64,000 nt of DNA from Labia minor (Eukaryota; Arthropoda; Insecta; Dermaptera; Spongiphoridae): NCBI GenBank assembly GCA_963082975.1, contig OY720350.1:50484734-50548733 (forward strand). The letters are read 5' to 3'. Under the pieces are notes generated by a model. It saw only the letters and a list, made by a program, of their open reading frames with translations, was not told where the DNA came from and did no database searches. Positions 49,249 through 60,120 of this stretch are shown here, one piece after another. Positions within the stretch are counted from its first letter, which is position 1; each line of letters begins with the position of its first letter. Made by a program: the position numbers and the translations under genes.

Positions 49249-50011
49249 GTATTGCAATATTTTAAACAAAGTTGTGTATTTATATATATATAAATTAAAG
49301 TTACAAATTTGTTTAAAATATATGTTTAAAATAATATATAAGTTATATATATATACATGCATATGAAATTAATCTTTCTCGTGAAATAGCGCGAATTTCG
49401 TCTGTTTTAAAATTTCTTACGCAGAAGTTTTCACTTCTGTCTGTCAGTCCCACGACTGCCAATTTTGCTTTTTTAATTCCGAAAAGCTGCAAAGCACGTT
49501 TTTTCTCTTTAGTTTGTTTTATAACCACTTGGGGCGCTAAACAGTTTTTCAAAAAAACACTATAGAAAATAAATATATGTACCTATATATTATATATTTA
49601 TGTATTATTGAGGAGCACAAGTTCATTCATTTTAATCAGATTGATGCAAATGTGTAACATTTAATAATTGTAATAAATAATTAAAGAATTGTGTATCAAT
49701 ATTTTTAAAGGGTAGAGCGAGAGCTCGGTGTCCCAGGTATTAATATTACCAGCCAAATCCAATAATAATGAATCATTTGTTTTAACTTAAGTACCGAGCC
49801 GAGGCTCGGGGTCCCGGTATTATTTTTAAAATAATTAATTTCATTATATATGTATATATAATTTAATAAAGTGTAACTTTCTTAAACATTTTTTTTTATA
49901 TTCATCATATTGTAAATAAACAAATAAACTTATTGCTCGATGGGAAAAAATCAATAACAAGAACATAATTAATCTAATTTGATATTAGTTAACTTGATAT
50001 ACTCTTTAAAG

Positions 50012-50246
50012 CAGGGGTGGGTAAAAGGCGGCCCGCGGGCCGGATCCGGCCCTTTTGCTTATTTTATCCGGCCCGATGAAAAAGTTTGGCTCTTATTTCA
50101 ATCTTTCATTCAATATGGCTGTAAAAAAAGGTAAATTTTTTTTTACAAAGTCCCGGTTTAGTATTTTCGAAATATGGTGCTCCGGCCCAGGAGACATTTT
50201 AAAAATTTCATTTTGGCCCGCACTTAAAAGTATTTGCCCACCCCTG
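50012..50246. mobile_element. hAT-type MITE H4
   Basis: The 235-bp element has termini CAGGGGTGGGTAAA and TTTGCCCACCCCTG and a perfect 8-bp duplication CTTTAAAG (50004-50011 and 50247-50254). G+C-rich GGCGGCCCGCGGGCC near the left end is typical of hAT subterminal repeats. It encodes no transposase. Confidence 0.9.
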
Positions 50247-50343
50247 CTTTAAAGTATAATAAAAAGCATACTTTAAAATCAAATAAAATCATTTTACGTA
50301 AACAAGAACTAATATTTGATTTCATTATTTATAATTGTTTTTT

Positions 50344-50909
50344 ACTATCTCGCCAGAGATAGTATTGCGATCACGAAAATTTTTGATGTTGAGATTTTGA
50401 TGTTTTTATACGTTTTGAAGGTTCCTGAATCATTTTCACTAAGGTTGAGAAAAATGTCTCTGTGTGTCTATGTATGTGTGTGTGTATGTATGTAACCAAG
50501 ATTACACAAAAACGGTTTGAGCTAGAATGATGAAATTTGGTACATGGGCATTATTCAAAATTGATATTTTTTTTATCAACTTTTGAGAAATGTAGCTCAA
50601 CCGGAGGAGGGTCATTACCTACAACGTTTTGATTTTTTTTTCTTCTAAAGTGACCGTAAAAATAAAGATATATGTTTGATAATTTTTCACATGATTAATA
50701 ATTGTATAAAACTGCTATATATAGAATTTCAGCTTGATTGAATTGCTGAAAATACCAGAATTAATTTTTTAACTCTGCCAACAACAAAGCCAAACATGCG
50801 CTGTTTCAATAAATATCATTTATTAATTTTAATTTATAATTTAATTAATTTAATATATGTTTTTTAATCCAATTCAAATTTGCGAGATAGTCTAGTGGAG
50901 ACACTCCAG
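50344..50909 (+). mobile_element. HINE-B5
   Basis: The 5' end is intact: ACTATCTC-GCCA-GAGATAGT forms a perfect 8-bp hairpin. A (TG/TATG) microsatellite is at about 50458-50495, then AACGGTTTGAGCTAGAATGA and TGAAATTTGGTACATGGG. The 3' end is GCGAGATAGTCTAGTGGAG, hairpin, CTCCAG, inserted before a T run. The CACGTG block is deleted. Confidence 0.85.
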
Positions 50910-51825
50910 ATTTTTTTAATACATTCTTATAACAGATGATAAATTTCGATTAAGTGATTTTTTTTCCCTTTACGTTTTAAGGCTCCAAAAATTGATTTTT
51001 GAACTTTACATGATGATGTTATCCTGAATATTTTGTAACTTAAATAACGAATCTTCGTTTCTGGGATTAATTTATTTTAATATAGTTAAATTTTTTATTA
51101 ATATAACAGATACAAATAATTTTTATCTAATACATTACAAAATGCAATTTCTAGGAGACGTAACTATGGAAACAAAAACTACAACTATTTCTGAATCTAC
51201 TAATTTATTATTTGTGTTAATTAAATATTCTTCAAAAAATAGATAATAATTTAGGTTAATTGAAAATTTGTGTCTTCATTATTTAGATATTGTATTTTTT
51301 TGAACCTTTTTTGTAACTTGTAATATTTGTTTTTCTTCTAAGATTCTAAGATTAGAACTCATCATTATTGACTTAACAAAGGGCAAGAAACTCTCTTAAT
51401 GTTTTTCACAATCGTTTTATAATAAAATCTTAATTTATTTGAGTTACAAATAGTTATTTCCCTCAGATCTTTTGAAGAAATGAAAAATCTGAAAGAAATC
51501 TTAATATATTAAATAAAATAATTTTTATATTCTATATTTTACAATTTTTAAAGTGTTCCTATGCAATTTATAACAATTTCTCTCATTAAAAACTATTATT
51601 TCTTATTATTATGATTTTTATTATGATTACCCAACTAATCTTATAGATTCTTTATTATATAAAAACTTTCGTTCCATCAAATTTTCATTTCTTTTATTAT
51701 ATTATATTATAAAACAATTAGCCATTTATTTTCACCATAAAGAATTTACTTTAAGTTGAAAAATTACAAAATATACTTTTTTTATGGTATATTTGAAATT
51801 TTTTTCCTCAATATCCAATTATATA
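50910..51825. other. A+T-rich stretch, no gene seen
   Basis: I recognise nothing in it beyond A/T-rich tracts. Confidence 0.5.
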
Positions 51826-51827
51826 TA

Positions 51828-52358
51828 CAGGGTGCTTCAAAAAAATGCATACACACTTTAAACTACTATTGTAGTTTTGGAACTGTTTCAACGCTCTCCT
51901 AACAAATCTTCAAGGCAAGGGGCACGTGAAAGTGATGTAAGTGCTAGCAGCGTGCTACGCATTCTGAAGAGAGGCAAGAATCAGTAATTATTTCTTCGAG
52001 TTTCCAGCACGCTCTCCAGACCTTACACCACTGGATTTCTTCTTGTGGTGCACAGTAAAAGATGAGGTGTACAAACGTAAACCACCTAACCTAGACATTC
52101 TTTGGAATGAGATTCAAGCAGTGTGTAGAGAAATCTCATTCGACGTTTTGATACGATGTACAGAATCAGTGGTGACTCGTACTCAGAATTGTATTGATGC
52201 TGCAGGTCACCAATTTGAACAGTATTAACATTTGTTATTTATGTTTCATTTACATTGGACTTTCAGCTTTCTATTTTTCTGAAATTTAACTTTGTAGAAC
52301 GGTAAATAAATTTTCTATGGAAGTTCAAAGTGTGTATACATTTTTTTGTAGCACCCTG
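51828..52358 (+). mobile_element. Tc1/mariner-superfamily deletion derivative
   Basis: Inverted repeats of about 32 bp (CAGGGTGCTTCAAAAAAATG at the left, CAGGGTGCTACAAAAAAATG reading inward from the right) are flanked by TA. The + strand reads FPARSPDLTPLDFFLWC, then VKDEVYKRKPPNLDILWNEI, ending QNCIDAAGHQFEQY. This is the C-terminal part of a Tc1-like transposase with its conserved SPDLTPLDFFLW motif. The N-terminal and first catalytic parts are missing. It lies about 150 bp upstream of the second F-BAR exon. Confidence 0.85.
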
Positions 52359-52506
52359 TATATATATCGTATATAAAATGGTAAAATATTTTTTAACCGA
52401 AACATGATTTGCCAATTTTTTTTTTCATTCATTTTTAATATTAATACTATTTCATTCATCTACTACTTTATTTATCTCATTTTTTTCTTCTCTCGTTTTG
52501 TTATAG

Positions 52507-52557
52507 ACGCCTCGTGAAAAACTACCAGCCGAAAAAGAAAGAAGAAGAAGATTACCA
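52507..52557 (+). CDS. Cip4: Second F-BAR exon of the same CIP4/TOCA-1 family gene (partial)
   Basis: This 51-nt exon is bounded by an acceptor (T-rich tract ending GTTATAG at 52506) and a strong donor GTAAGTG at 52558. Its first base completes the arginine codon left open by the exon at 17542..17657. The following 16 codons read RLVKNYQPKKKEEEDY, and the last two bases (CA) start a codon finished in an exon outside the window. TOCA-1/CIP4 proteins have LxKKYQPKK...EEE at this position, directly after the YAxxLR motif, so order, phase and sequence all agree. The acidic-basic run is the family's variable linker before the next F-BAR helix. The frame that starts at the first exon base is also open (TPREKLPAEKERRR), but it does not match the upstream exon phase. 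It is too short to be found by a simple open-frame search. Confidence 0.9.
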
Positions 52558-52560
52558 GTA

Positions 52561-53471
52561 AGTGTTGTTATGATGACGGGTCTCTTATCCTTTCTTCAAA
52601 TGCCATTCATTGACTTCCACCTATTCAATGGACATCAAAGAATGAATCCCATATTCTAAAGAGAGACATTTATTCTCATTAAAAATGTTTCTACTAAAAT
52701 CGAAATATTTTAAAAGATATTTTAATCTTTTTTTTTATTAATATACCTATAAAAATTTTAAAGGCTATATATTAAATTTTTTTTTTAAATAAATGATTAA
52801 AATAAATTCAAATCATAAAAGACTTGAAAGATTTTTTTTTTTTTTTTAAATTTTTCTTAAGAGATTAGTCAAATGGGGGCTCTTTCTTATCATATTACCA
52901 AATATTTTATTATATCTATATTTAATTTATTTATAATAAAATAAAACAGCCGATAATAGAATCTCTAAACTGTTGCGTAAATCAAATTTCGTTTTGTGAT
53001 AAGATTAGACTAAAAAATAATATCTGAATTATAAAAGAATACTTTCTCATATTCCTTTTAAAATCTAAATAAAAATATTTCAAATTTCTAGATTATACGA
53101 TAAATTAATAAATCATTTCTTTTATGCTACAGCCTGGTGGATATGTTCATTCAAAATGTTATCTTTATGTTACTAAATTTAAAATAAATATAAAATAAGT
53201 AGTAAATAATTATTATTATATAGGCTTATATATTGTATGGACTAAAACTAAATTTAAGAAGAATAATTTAAAATACATGTAGTTTCAAATTATTTTGTTT
53301 ACATAATCTTTGGTAATTAGATCATCCTACAACTGGTAGTACCTAGTGTTAAAAATGTGATAATTATATAACAACACAATTTTAACTAAAAACTTTTTTA
53401 CATACAGAAAGAGTAATGGTTTCAATAAAAATATTAGTTTTAATTCCTGATTTTCTTATCAATTTTATTAA
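52561..53471. other. A+T-rich intron stretch, no feature seen
   Basis: A/T-rich tracts follow the donor at 52558. I see nothing else. Confidence 0.5.
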
Positions 53472-54154
53472 TCTATCTATATCTATATATCTATATATAT
53501 ATATGTCTGTCTGTGTGTGTGTGTCTCGCCTAAACTCAAAAACTACCCTTCCGATTGAGATGAAAATTTCAGGGATTGTTGTGGCCATCCCAGGGCAGGT
53601 TTTAGTGTAGTTAAATCCATAATTAATTTAATTAGTAATATTTTAGTAAAAGTCTATTCATGGTTACCATGGTTACATTGAAAAATTTACAATAAATAAA
53701 TAAAAATAATTGGAAATCTTTTCAATTTATTATTTTGATAGATTTTATTAATATTTTTAATTTTTTTTAAACTGTCAAAAATAACATACCCATAATAACA
53801 GTTTTAATAAAAATAAAAATATATAAAAAATAAGTAAAATATTGAATCATTTTATTTATATTGTTTCAATTATTGTTTGAATATTTATTAAATTTATATA
53901 TAGATTTATTTACATATTATTAAAATTATTATTATTATTTTCACGTATTAAACGGTATATTATTATTATTATTTGTAATAATTCTAATAAAAATAAATAA
54001 AAATAAAAACCAAAAAAAAAGTGCAATTAAAACTAAAATTTCAATTATATTCATTTAATACATTATTATTATTATTATTAAGTGTTCAGTTATCACATAC
54101 GTATATATGGATACAGACACACATGAAAAAGCGAAGCTTTGCCGGGTCTGCTAG
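53472..54154 (+). mobile_element. Helitron C3 (non-autonomous)
   Basis: It begins TCTATCTATATC after an A and ends CTAG before a T. The 3' hairpin AAAGC-GAA-GCTTT lies 12 nt before CTAG, within the common Helitron ending GCCGGGTCTGCTAG. After a (GTCTGTGT) block it reads CTCAAAAACTACCCTTCCG and CAGGGATTGTTGTGGCCATC, closely related to C1's 5' end, although the 3' ends of C1 and C3 differ. It has no coding capacity. Confidence 0.85.
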
Positions 54155-54624
54155 TTTTTGTATAAAAGTCTTCAGAAATTTCAAATATATAATTAAGCAT
54201 TAGAAAGAGATTCTTAAATAATAATCAATTAAGAAACTTTAATAATTACACACACTTATTCCTCAGACAGAATAATTTCTTTCGGATTGATTTAAACTCA
54301 CATCATTTATTCATTTATTCATCCATTCTACATTTCAAATTAAATCCTTTTAAAAATTAGTCCATTCATCCTATATTATTATATATATTAAATTTCTCTG
54401 ACTTCCTATAAGCGGAAATGGTAATTTATATCCAGAGCTTTGTGGAATGATTTCAATAAACAAGGTATTTAAAATGCAAATTTATAAACCCAATCATATT
54501 ATAAAAAACCTACCTCGTGTATAAATTTTTATAAATTTCTAATAACTAAACGTGATAAACCTAAGATAAACACATTTAAGAGATATCAGTGATCTTAAAT
54601 AAATTATTAGATATTATTTTACTA
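54155..54624. other. A+T-rich stretch, no feature seen
   Basis: I see no gene or element here. Confidence 0.5.
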
Positions 54625-54626
54625 TA

Positions 54627-55171
54627 TATTGTGACAAAAAAAATTTCCGGAATTGCTCATTCGTGATGTGGTGTATCATGAATACGTTCCAGAGAGGCAA
54701 ACGGCCAATAAGGAATATTATGTGACTGTTTTGAGGCGTTTGCGTTAACGGGTCCGTCGTGTTTGACCGTAACTGTGGGCAGACAATTCGTAGATTTTGC
54801 ACGACGATAACGCGCCATCTCATCGAGCTACGATTGTGAACGCATTTAAGGCAAAATACTCGTTATATACCATCGACCAGGCACCGTACAGTCCAGATCT
54901 GGCCCCGTGTGACTTTTTCCTCTTTCCTTAACTAAAATTGCCACTCCGGGGAACCCGTTATGACTCCATGCCTACCATAAAACAATGCGTCGAGAGAGCT
55001 GAACGCCATACCGGCCAACGCCTATAAAACATATTTCGAAGATTGGAAGAAGCTTTGGCATATGTGTATTGTTTCAGAAGGGGCATATTTTGAAGAAGAC
55101 AAAATAAATATTGTAAAAGATTAACTATTTTGCGTTTTATTTAGAAATTCCGCAAACTTTTTTATCACAAT
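54627..55171 (+). mobile_element. Mariner-like element M4, second family, deleted
   Basis: The ends TATTGTGACAAAAAAA and CATTGTGATAAAAAAG (right, reverse strand) are flanked by TA. The + strand, with shifts and stops, reads VYHEYVPERQTANKEYY, DDNAPSHRATIVNAF, YSPDLAPCDFFLFP and LKLPLRGTRYDSM, the middle and C-terminal parts of a mariner transposase with the second and third Asp motifs. The N-terminal third is absent. Confidence 0.85.
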
Positions 55172-55173
55172 GT

Positions 55174-56226
55174 ATATTATTAAAAAATACGTTTAAATTA
55201 AATTTTCTTATATTATTAGAAATATTTTTATTATTTAATTAAATATTAATTCGCAAGAAGGTTAGTTGGTTATTATAGGATAGTAAAATTTCATCAACAT
55301 CCTTTTATAAATGAATCCCTTTTTAAATCGGTGAGTTTGGATGAACTAATCATAGAGAGAGAAGCAAGTGGAATAACTGACCTAGCCTCTGTGCCTGTTG
55401 CTTGCGTCAATGGATCGCCTTCTGTTTAATTTGTACCTGAATTCAACCTTTAATGCGATCATAAACATAAAACTAAAATAATTAAATTTTGAAATGAATT
55501 ATCTTATTGTAATTAAATTTTTTACAATAATTATATTTATATAGATTTTTATTTGCTTGCAAAAAATGTCTACTTCCATAAAACGTTTGTTTCCTCGAGG
55601 AAATGGATCATAAAATTCACCAGGTTATTTCACTTTTTGATTAGTTCATAATTCATTCATAACGTATAAATTCATTAGAAAAGTATTATATAACGAGATC
55701 GAAGAGAAACTTGATTCTATTACAATAATTCCATAATATATGAATCTATGGATATTATTATTATTATTATTATTATTATTACAAGACCACTTTACAATAA
55801 AATTACTATTTACTTTCACTTATATTACATTATTCTTATAGTATACTAGTAAACTACAAGATGAACTATTTTTTTAAAATTTTAGTTATTATTTAACCAT
55901 ATTATTATTATTGTTTTCAAATTTTCAATCCTATTTATTCTTTAATTAATTTATGAGTAAAACAATTAAAATAATGTATTCTTATACTATTGTAATTTTA
56001 ATTTTTTTTTTATATCTATAAAAACAGGTGTTGTGCCTTTATGACAAAGCTTTTCATGAAAAATGTCTGAAAACTATAAATATTATTGTCTAATAAAATG
56101 GTATTATATTATTAATATTATTATTATTATTATTTCTATTATTAGAAAGAGAGTAAGTAGTAGGGTGGAAGTGATGAAATTCTAGTAGCGCCCTATCCAT
56201 TTTGCTTTTTACTTAAATATACTAAA
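55174..56226. other. A+T-rich stretch with ATT microsatellites
   Basis: (ATT)n tracts lie at about 55757-55780 and 56117-56133. A small unique patch at 55340-55430 has no recognisable product. Confidence 0.5.
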
Positions 56227-56756
56227 TACGAGGACAGATCAATAAGTCCGTGACTTTTTAAATTTCCTGTCCTTAAATGAAATGGCAACACTGTTCCCGT
56301 CAGCAGGCCATTATCAGCTGACTCCTGACGAAATTTGAACCAACAGGGTCTTTTAGTTTTTGTTTGACATCCATTAATGGCCGACCACCTCTTATTTTGA
56401 GAAGAAAATGAAAAAAAAAGTGAATTTCGTGTGCTCATTGATGTTTAGTGTTGTTTAACCGCAATATAGATGAGTTTTTGCACCGTTTCGTAACCGTAGA
56501 TGAAACGTGGACCCACCACAACACACCAGAGACCAAACAGCAGTCAAAACAGTGGGTTTTTTGTGGTGAATCGGCACATATATCTATTTTGATGTCCTCG
56601 ACAAATCTTATTATTTGGAGGGATAAAAACAATTGGAGAAACGTTGCACGAAGTGTATAGAGCTCAAAGAAGACTATGTTGAAAAATCAAATATTTTTTT
56701 ATCCAAAAATCTGTGTTTCATTCAAAAAGTCATGAACTTATTGACCTGTCCTCGTA
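56227..56756 (+). mobile_element. Mariner-like element M3, internally deleted
   Basis: The ends TACGAGGACAGATCAATAAG and TACGAGGACAGGTCAATAAG (right, reverse strand) are well preserved. The + strand 56448..56660 contains FLHRFVTVDETWTHHNTPET followed by KQQSKQWVF, the segment carrying the first catalytic Asp. The same family in M1 and M2 retains the other end of the gene. Confidence 0.85.
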
Positions 56757-56758
56757 AA

Positions 56759-57336
56759 TTTCTGAACTTTTAAAGTTTTTAGTTTTCTTTTTATATATGT
56801 TTAACAATAAACAAAAATCAATTTTCTTTTTCTTCTAGAAAAAAAAGCAAAAAAAAAAAAGTGTTCTACCAATTATCCATATCCACAAACCAGGCATTGT
56901 CTCCTATAATCTTTGTTAAGAACCAGCAAAAGTCAAGTGAAAATCGATATAATAAAAAAAAAAACAAAACAAAACAAATGAAATGAAGAAATTTAAAGCG
57001 TTAAGAATCAAGAGAAGAAGATGGAAGAGTGAATCTAGAATAAAAGGATCGGCATTCATTTCAAAACATGAATGTGTTGGAAAGTCGCGTATCAATTGCT
57101 TGGTGTTATATGATAACCTTCCAAGTCGGATTCATTGCCCTGTTCTCAGTTAAGAATGAATCCGTCCTAGTGCAGCTGTCTTTTTTAAATGCATCTAATA
57201 AATGAATTAAATGTACAAACCGGCTATTTCTAAATTCTACAAGATACACATTCCGTATAATTTAAGCCCTTGTTAAACAGAGAGAATTTTTTATTTTATT
57301 TTAAACATTATTAAATGTTTACCTAAATAAAATATG
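56759..57336. other. A+T-rich stretch with a unique patch
   Basis: A more complex patch at about 56995-57180 has no recognisable product. The rest is A/T-rich. Confidence 0.45.
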
Positions 57337-57388
57337 AGCTGTGGCCAGGCACAGAACCGACCTACGATTTGAAATAAATTAATTTCCA
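57337..57388 (-). mobile_element. HINE-A9, 3'-end fragment
   Basis: The segment reads CTGTGGCCAGGCACAGAACC, then GACCTACGATTTGAAATAAA and TTAATTTCCA on the + strand, the minus-strand 3' terminus of family A with several substitutions. It stops abruptly at the start of the reverse transcriptase relic. Confidence 0.7.
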
Positions 57389-57390
57389 AA

Positions 57391-58250
57391 CATTGGCTAT
57401 TTCATTCTTATATTTCCGACCGTTATTTCCAAGTTAAAGTTGAAGGGAAAGTCTCTTCGCTGCATGCCATTCGATCAGGCGTACCTCAAGGTAGTGTTTT
57501 AGGGCCCTTTTTATATATACCACTGTCATTCCAACATCTTATTGCCACCTATGCTGATGATACTGCTATTCTCGCGATTAATGAGGATCCACAACTAGCC
57601 TCAGAAAAGCTCCAGGAACAACTCAATATAATAGAAAAATGGTTCAACAAATGGCGAATTCGAATTAATAAAAGCAAATCATCTCATATAACATTCACAA
57701 ATAAAAAATGTACATGTCCATTTGTTTTCATAAATCATAAAGTTATTCCTAACACCAATTCTGTGAAATATTTTCTCAGCTTGCTCTGAAAAGCAAAGTA
57801 ATGATTTACAAGACAATTCTTAAGTCGATATGGATGTATGGCTGCCAAATATGGGGTTCTTTAAGTGAATCCAACTTGAGCATCATCCAAAGACTACAAT
57901 CAAAAATCCTTAGAGGAATTTCGAATGCCCCAACAAATGAGAGTTTATATAAGGAACTCGACGTGCCGTCCATAAGACAGGTCATTTTTAATCAATACAA
58001 TAAACATATAAAGAAATTGGAGGACCACACCAATATATCGGCTTTAGTTCTACTGGACAACAGCCTGACAGTGAGGAGAAGAAGGAAACACCATATATAT
58101 TGGACACAGAAGAGCGAATGCAAACAAATAAATGGAAAAATAAATTTAGTTAGGGCAGTCATCGCTCGATGACTGACTCTTCATGTCAATTTAACTGTTA
58201 TCAAATTTGCTAAAAGTTGTATTATAAAACTGATTGCAAATAAAAAATAA
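57391..58250 (+). pseudogene. Jockey-type non-LTR reverse transcriptase relic
   Basis: The first frame (57391-57786) reads SYISDRYFQVKVEGK, AIRSGVPQGSVLGPFLY and ATYADDTAIL, the palm motifs of a jockey-clade reverse transcriptase including the YADD catalytic box. It then reads EKWFNKWRIRINKSKS and stops at 57787. A second frame, shifted by two (57801-58172), reads YKTILKSIWMYGCQIWGSL and KILRGISNAP, the thumb region. About 60 residues between the two parts and some residues before YADD are deleted. An A-rich tail follows at about 58236-58270. It is 5'-truncated and inactive. Confidence 0.85.
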
Positions 58251-58287
58251 ATAAATAAAAAAAAAAATAATTAAAATATATACAAAT

Positions 58288-59044
58288 CAGTGGCGAACCT
58301 AGAACTTTTGCCGCCCGGGACGATCTCCAGTTTGCCGCCCTTTTTATTATAAGTCAATCAAATAGTGCTATTTATAAATTAATGCACATAAATAAATTAT
58401 TAAGTTAGTTAATCAATATTAATTTTAATACATAGAGTAAATTTTTTTACACATATTTGTATGCACTCGTAAACATATTTATATAATATTTACTCTTCTA
58501 GCTTTCATACTAGAAAAATCGTGTATAATGCTCTCAAAATTTATATTTAAATTTTTTCCGCCGGCCTGCTTTTCAAAAGAAAAATCGATGATTTAAAAAA
58601 ATATTGGTATATCACTTCAATGTAATCATATAAACTTTTCAAAAGAAATGACATTTATAAACTGATATCAAAAAATTTTAGTTAGGAAAAATTGCTGAAC
58701 AAAATCGTAAAGATGCGTTTACGAATTCAACGAATTTTAATGAATACAATAAAATAAAATTATTATCCTGTTCTTGGAATTAGAATTCAAAATTTACACT
58801 AAAATGCATTTATTTACACCGAGGAATGATATTCGAAATCATATAGTTAATCATAATTTATATAAATCAAATAGTAAACTTATAATAATCATAATAATCA
58901 TTTATTATTCAAGAAAGATAAAAAATAAATATGAAATGAATACGTTGCTTTTTACAACTATAACTAAATATAAAAAATGCCGCCCCAAGATAAGTGCCGC
59001 CCGGTGCGGACCGCACCCACCGCACCCCCCTAGGTACGCCACTG
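58288..59044. mobile_element. hAT-type element H1
   Basis: The termini CAGTGGCGAACCTAG and CTAGGTACGCCACTG are inverted repeats. A perfect 8-bp duplication ATACAAAT flanks the element (58280-58287 and 59045-59052), fitting the nTnnnnAn pattern of Ac-type hATs. TTTGCCGCCC and GTGCCGCCCGG subterminal repeats are visible. No transposase frame is seen in the 757 bp. Confidence 0.9.
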
Positions 59045-59052
59045 ATACAAAT

Positions 59053-59972
59053 CAATAAAAATTAATAAAATAACTATATATTGTGGATTCTTATTTCAAA
59101 AAATAAATATCACATTAAAATTATAGCTACTTAAAAAATAAATATATTATTAATAGGTATATAATAAAATATATAAATATATTTTTCGTATTATTTAATA
59201 TCATCATAGGAAAGAAAAAACCATCCTAAATTAATTTCTTAAACAAAGTGTAAATATGAATATCATTTAATTTATTATAATTTATTTTATTTATATAATA
59301 TATAATATATTGACATTGGCTCGTTGTCCAAAAGATTCCCTGTCATAATAATTGATTAATAGTCAGACGTAAAGAATTAACACAAAACAAATTACAATAA
59401 ACTTTCACATTCAAGTGCTATTAAAAATATTAAATTTTGAATTTTTTTTTTCATTAAATTTTTTCTAAATGGATATTCAAATTATTTTATTTGTATTTTG
59501 ATGAACTGATTAAAAAGGGAAGTAGCAAATATTTTTTTTTTCTATCCATTAAACGTGAGCGAACACAAGACCCTTTTTTTAACATCCTGCGGGTTGAATG
59601 TCATAAAACCCACTCAGTCACGGCCTGGCAGTTTGCCCTCGAATGCACTTTATTTTATTTTTTTATTTTTATTTTTTCTTGAAACATTTTCCTAAACATC
59701 AACCCGCATTCATGTTTTGCAAATGTTTTGTGAATGAATCTGATGACGTAAGATACGAAGAAATTAAATAAAATGATGAAACGGAAATTTCAATCTAAAT
59801 AAATATTGAAGACGTAAAAGATAAAATTTAAAAGGAAGGAATTAAGTCAGTTAAAAAAAGGAACTGAAATTATAGGTTTAGGCTAAAACCCAGTTGGAAT
59901 ATTTTACTTTCATCTTTACTTAACCAATTTAATCTATTAAATTTAATTAAATAATTCTTTCGCCTCTTTTTT
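59053..59972. other. A+T-rich stretch with a unique patch
   Basis: A patch at about 59550-59650 is more complex but unrecognised. Confidence 0.45.
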
Positions 59973-60089
59973 AACGACCGACGATAGTAAGGGAGGTATT
60001 GTTTTCACACCAAATTTCACATGTGGAGATTTTTACATATCTCCACGAATCATGCATTTTCTAAACAGAAAAAAGTATTTTTAGCATGA

Positions 60090-60120
<31 letters not shown>

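Larger units (their letters stand above)
48060..49830. repeat. Family D repeat region, copy 2
   Basis: It starts near an (ATCT)n microsatellite (48080-48104) followed by TCTCAAAAACCGCTCTAACG and AAATTCACACTAG, the same layout as the 5' parts of the rolling-circle families here. An approximately 80-bp direct repeat (ATTTTAATCAGATTGATGCA) occurs at 48749 and 49600. The end blocks GAGCTCGGTGTCCCAGG and GGTATTAATATTACCAGCC recur from region D1. A SINE-like head and a palindrome lie inside. Confidence 0.45.
17658..52506 (+). other. 34.8-kb intron of the Cip4-like gene
   Basis: The intron begins GTAAGC and ends TTATAG, and the flanking exons are in compatible phases (2 nt carried, 1 nt completing). 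I see no further F-BAR exon inside it. It contains most of the repeats in the window, including the 730-bp inverted duplication, a G+C island and several non-repetitive islands of higher complexity. I cannot exclude alternative exons or genes on the other strand. Confidence 0.8.

Noticed and set aside
52507..52557. Alternative reading TPREKLPAEKERRR of the second exon
   Set aside because: It would need a different phase from the upstream exon and has no family match, while RLVKNYQPKKK fits CIP4/TOCA-1.
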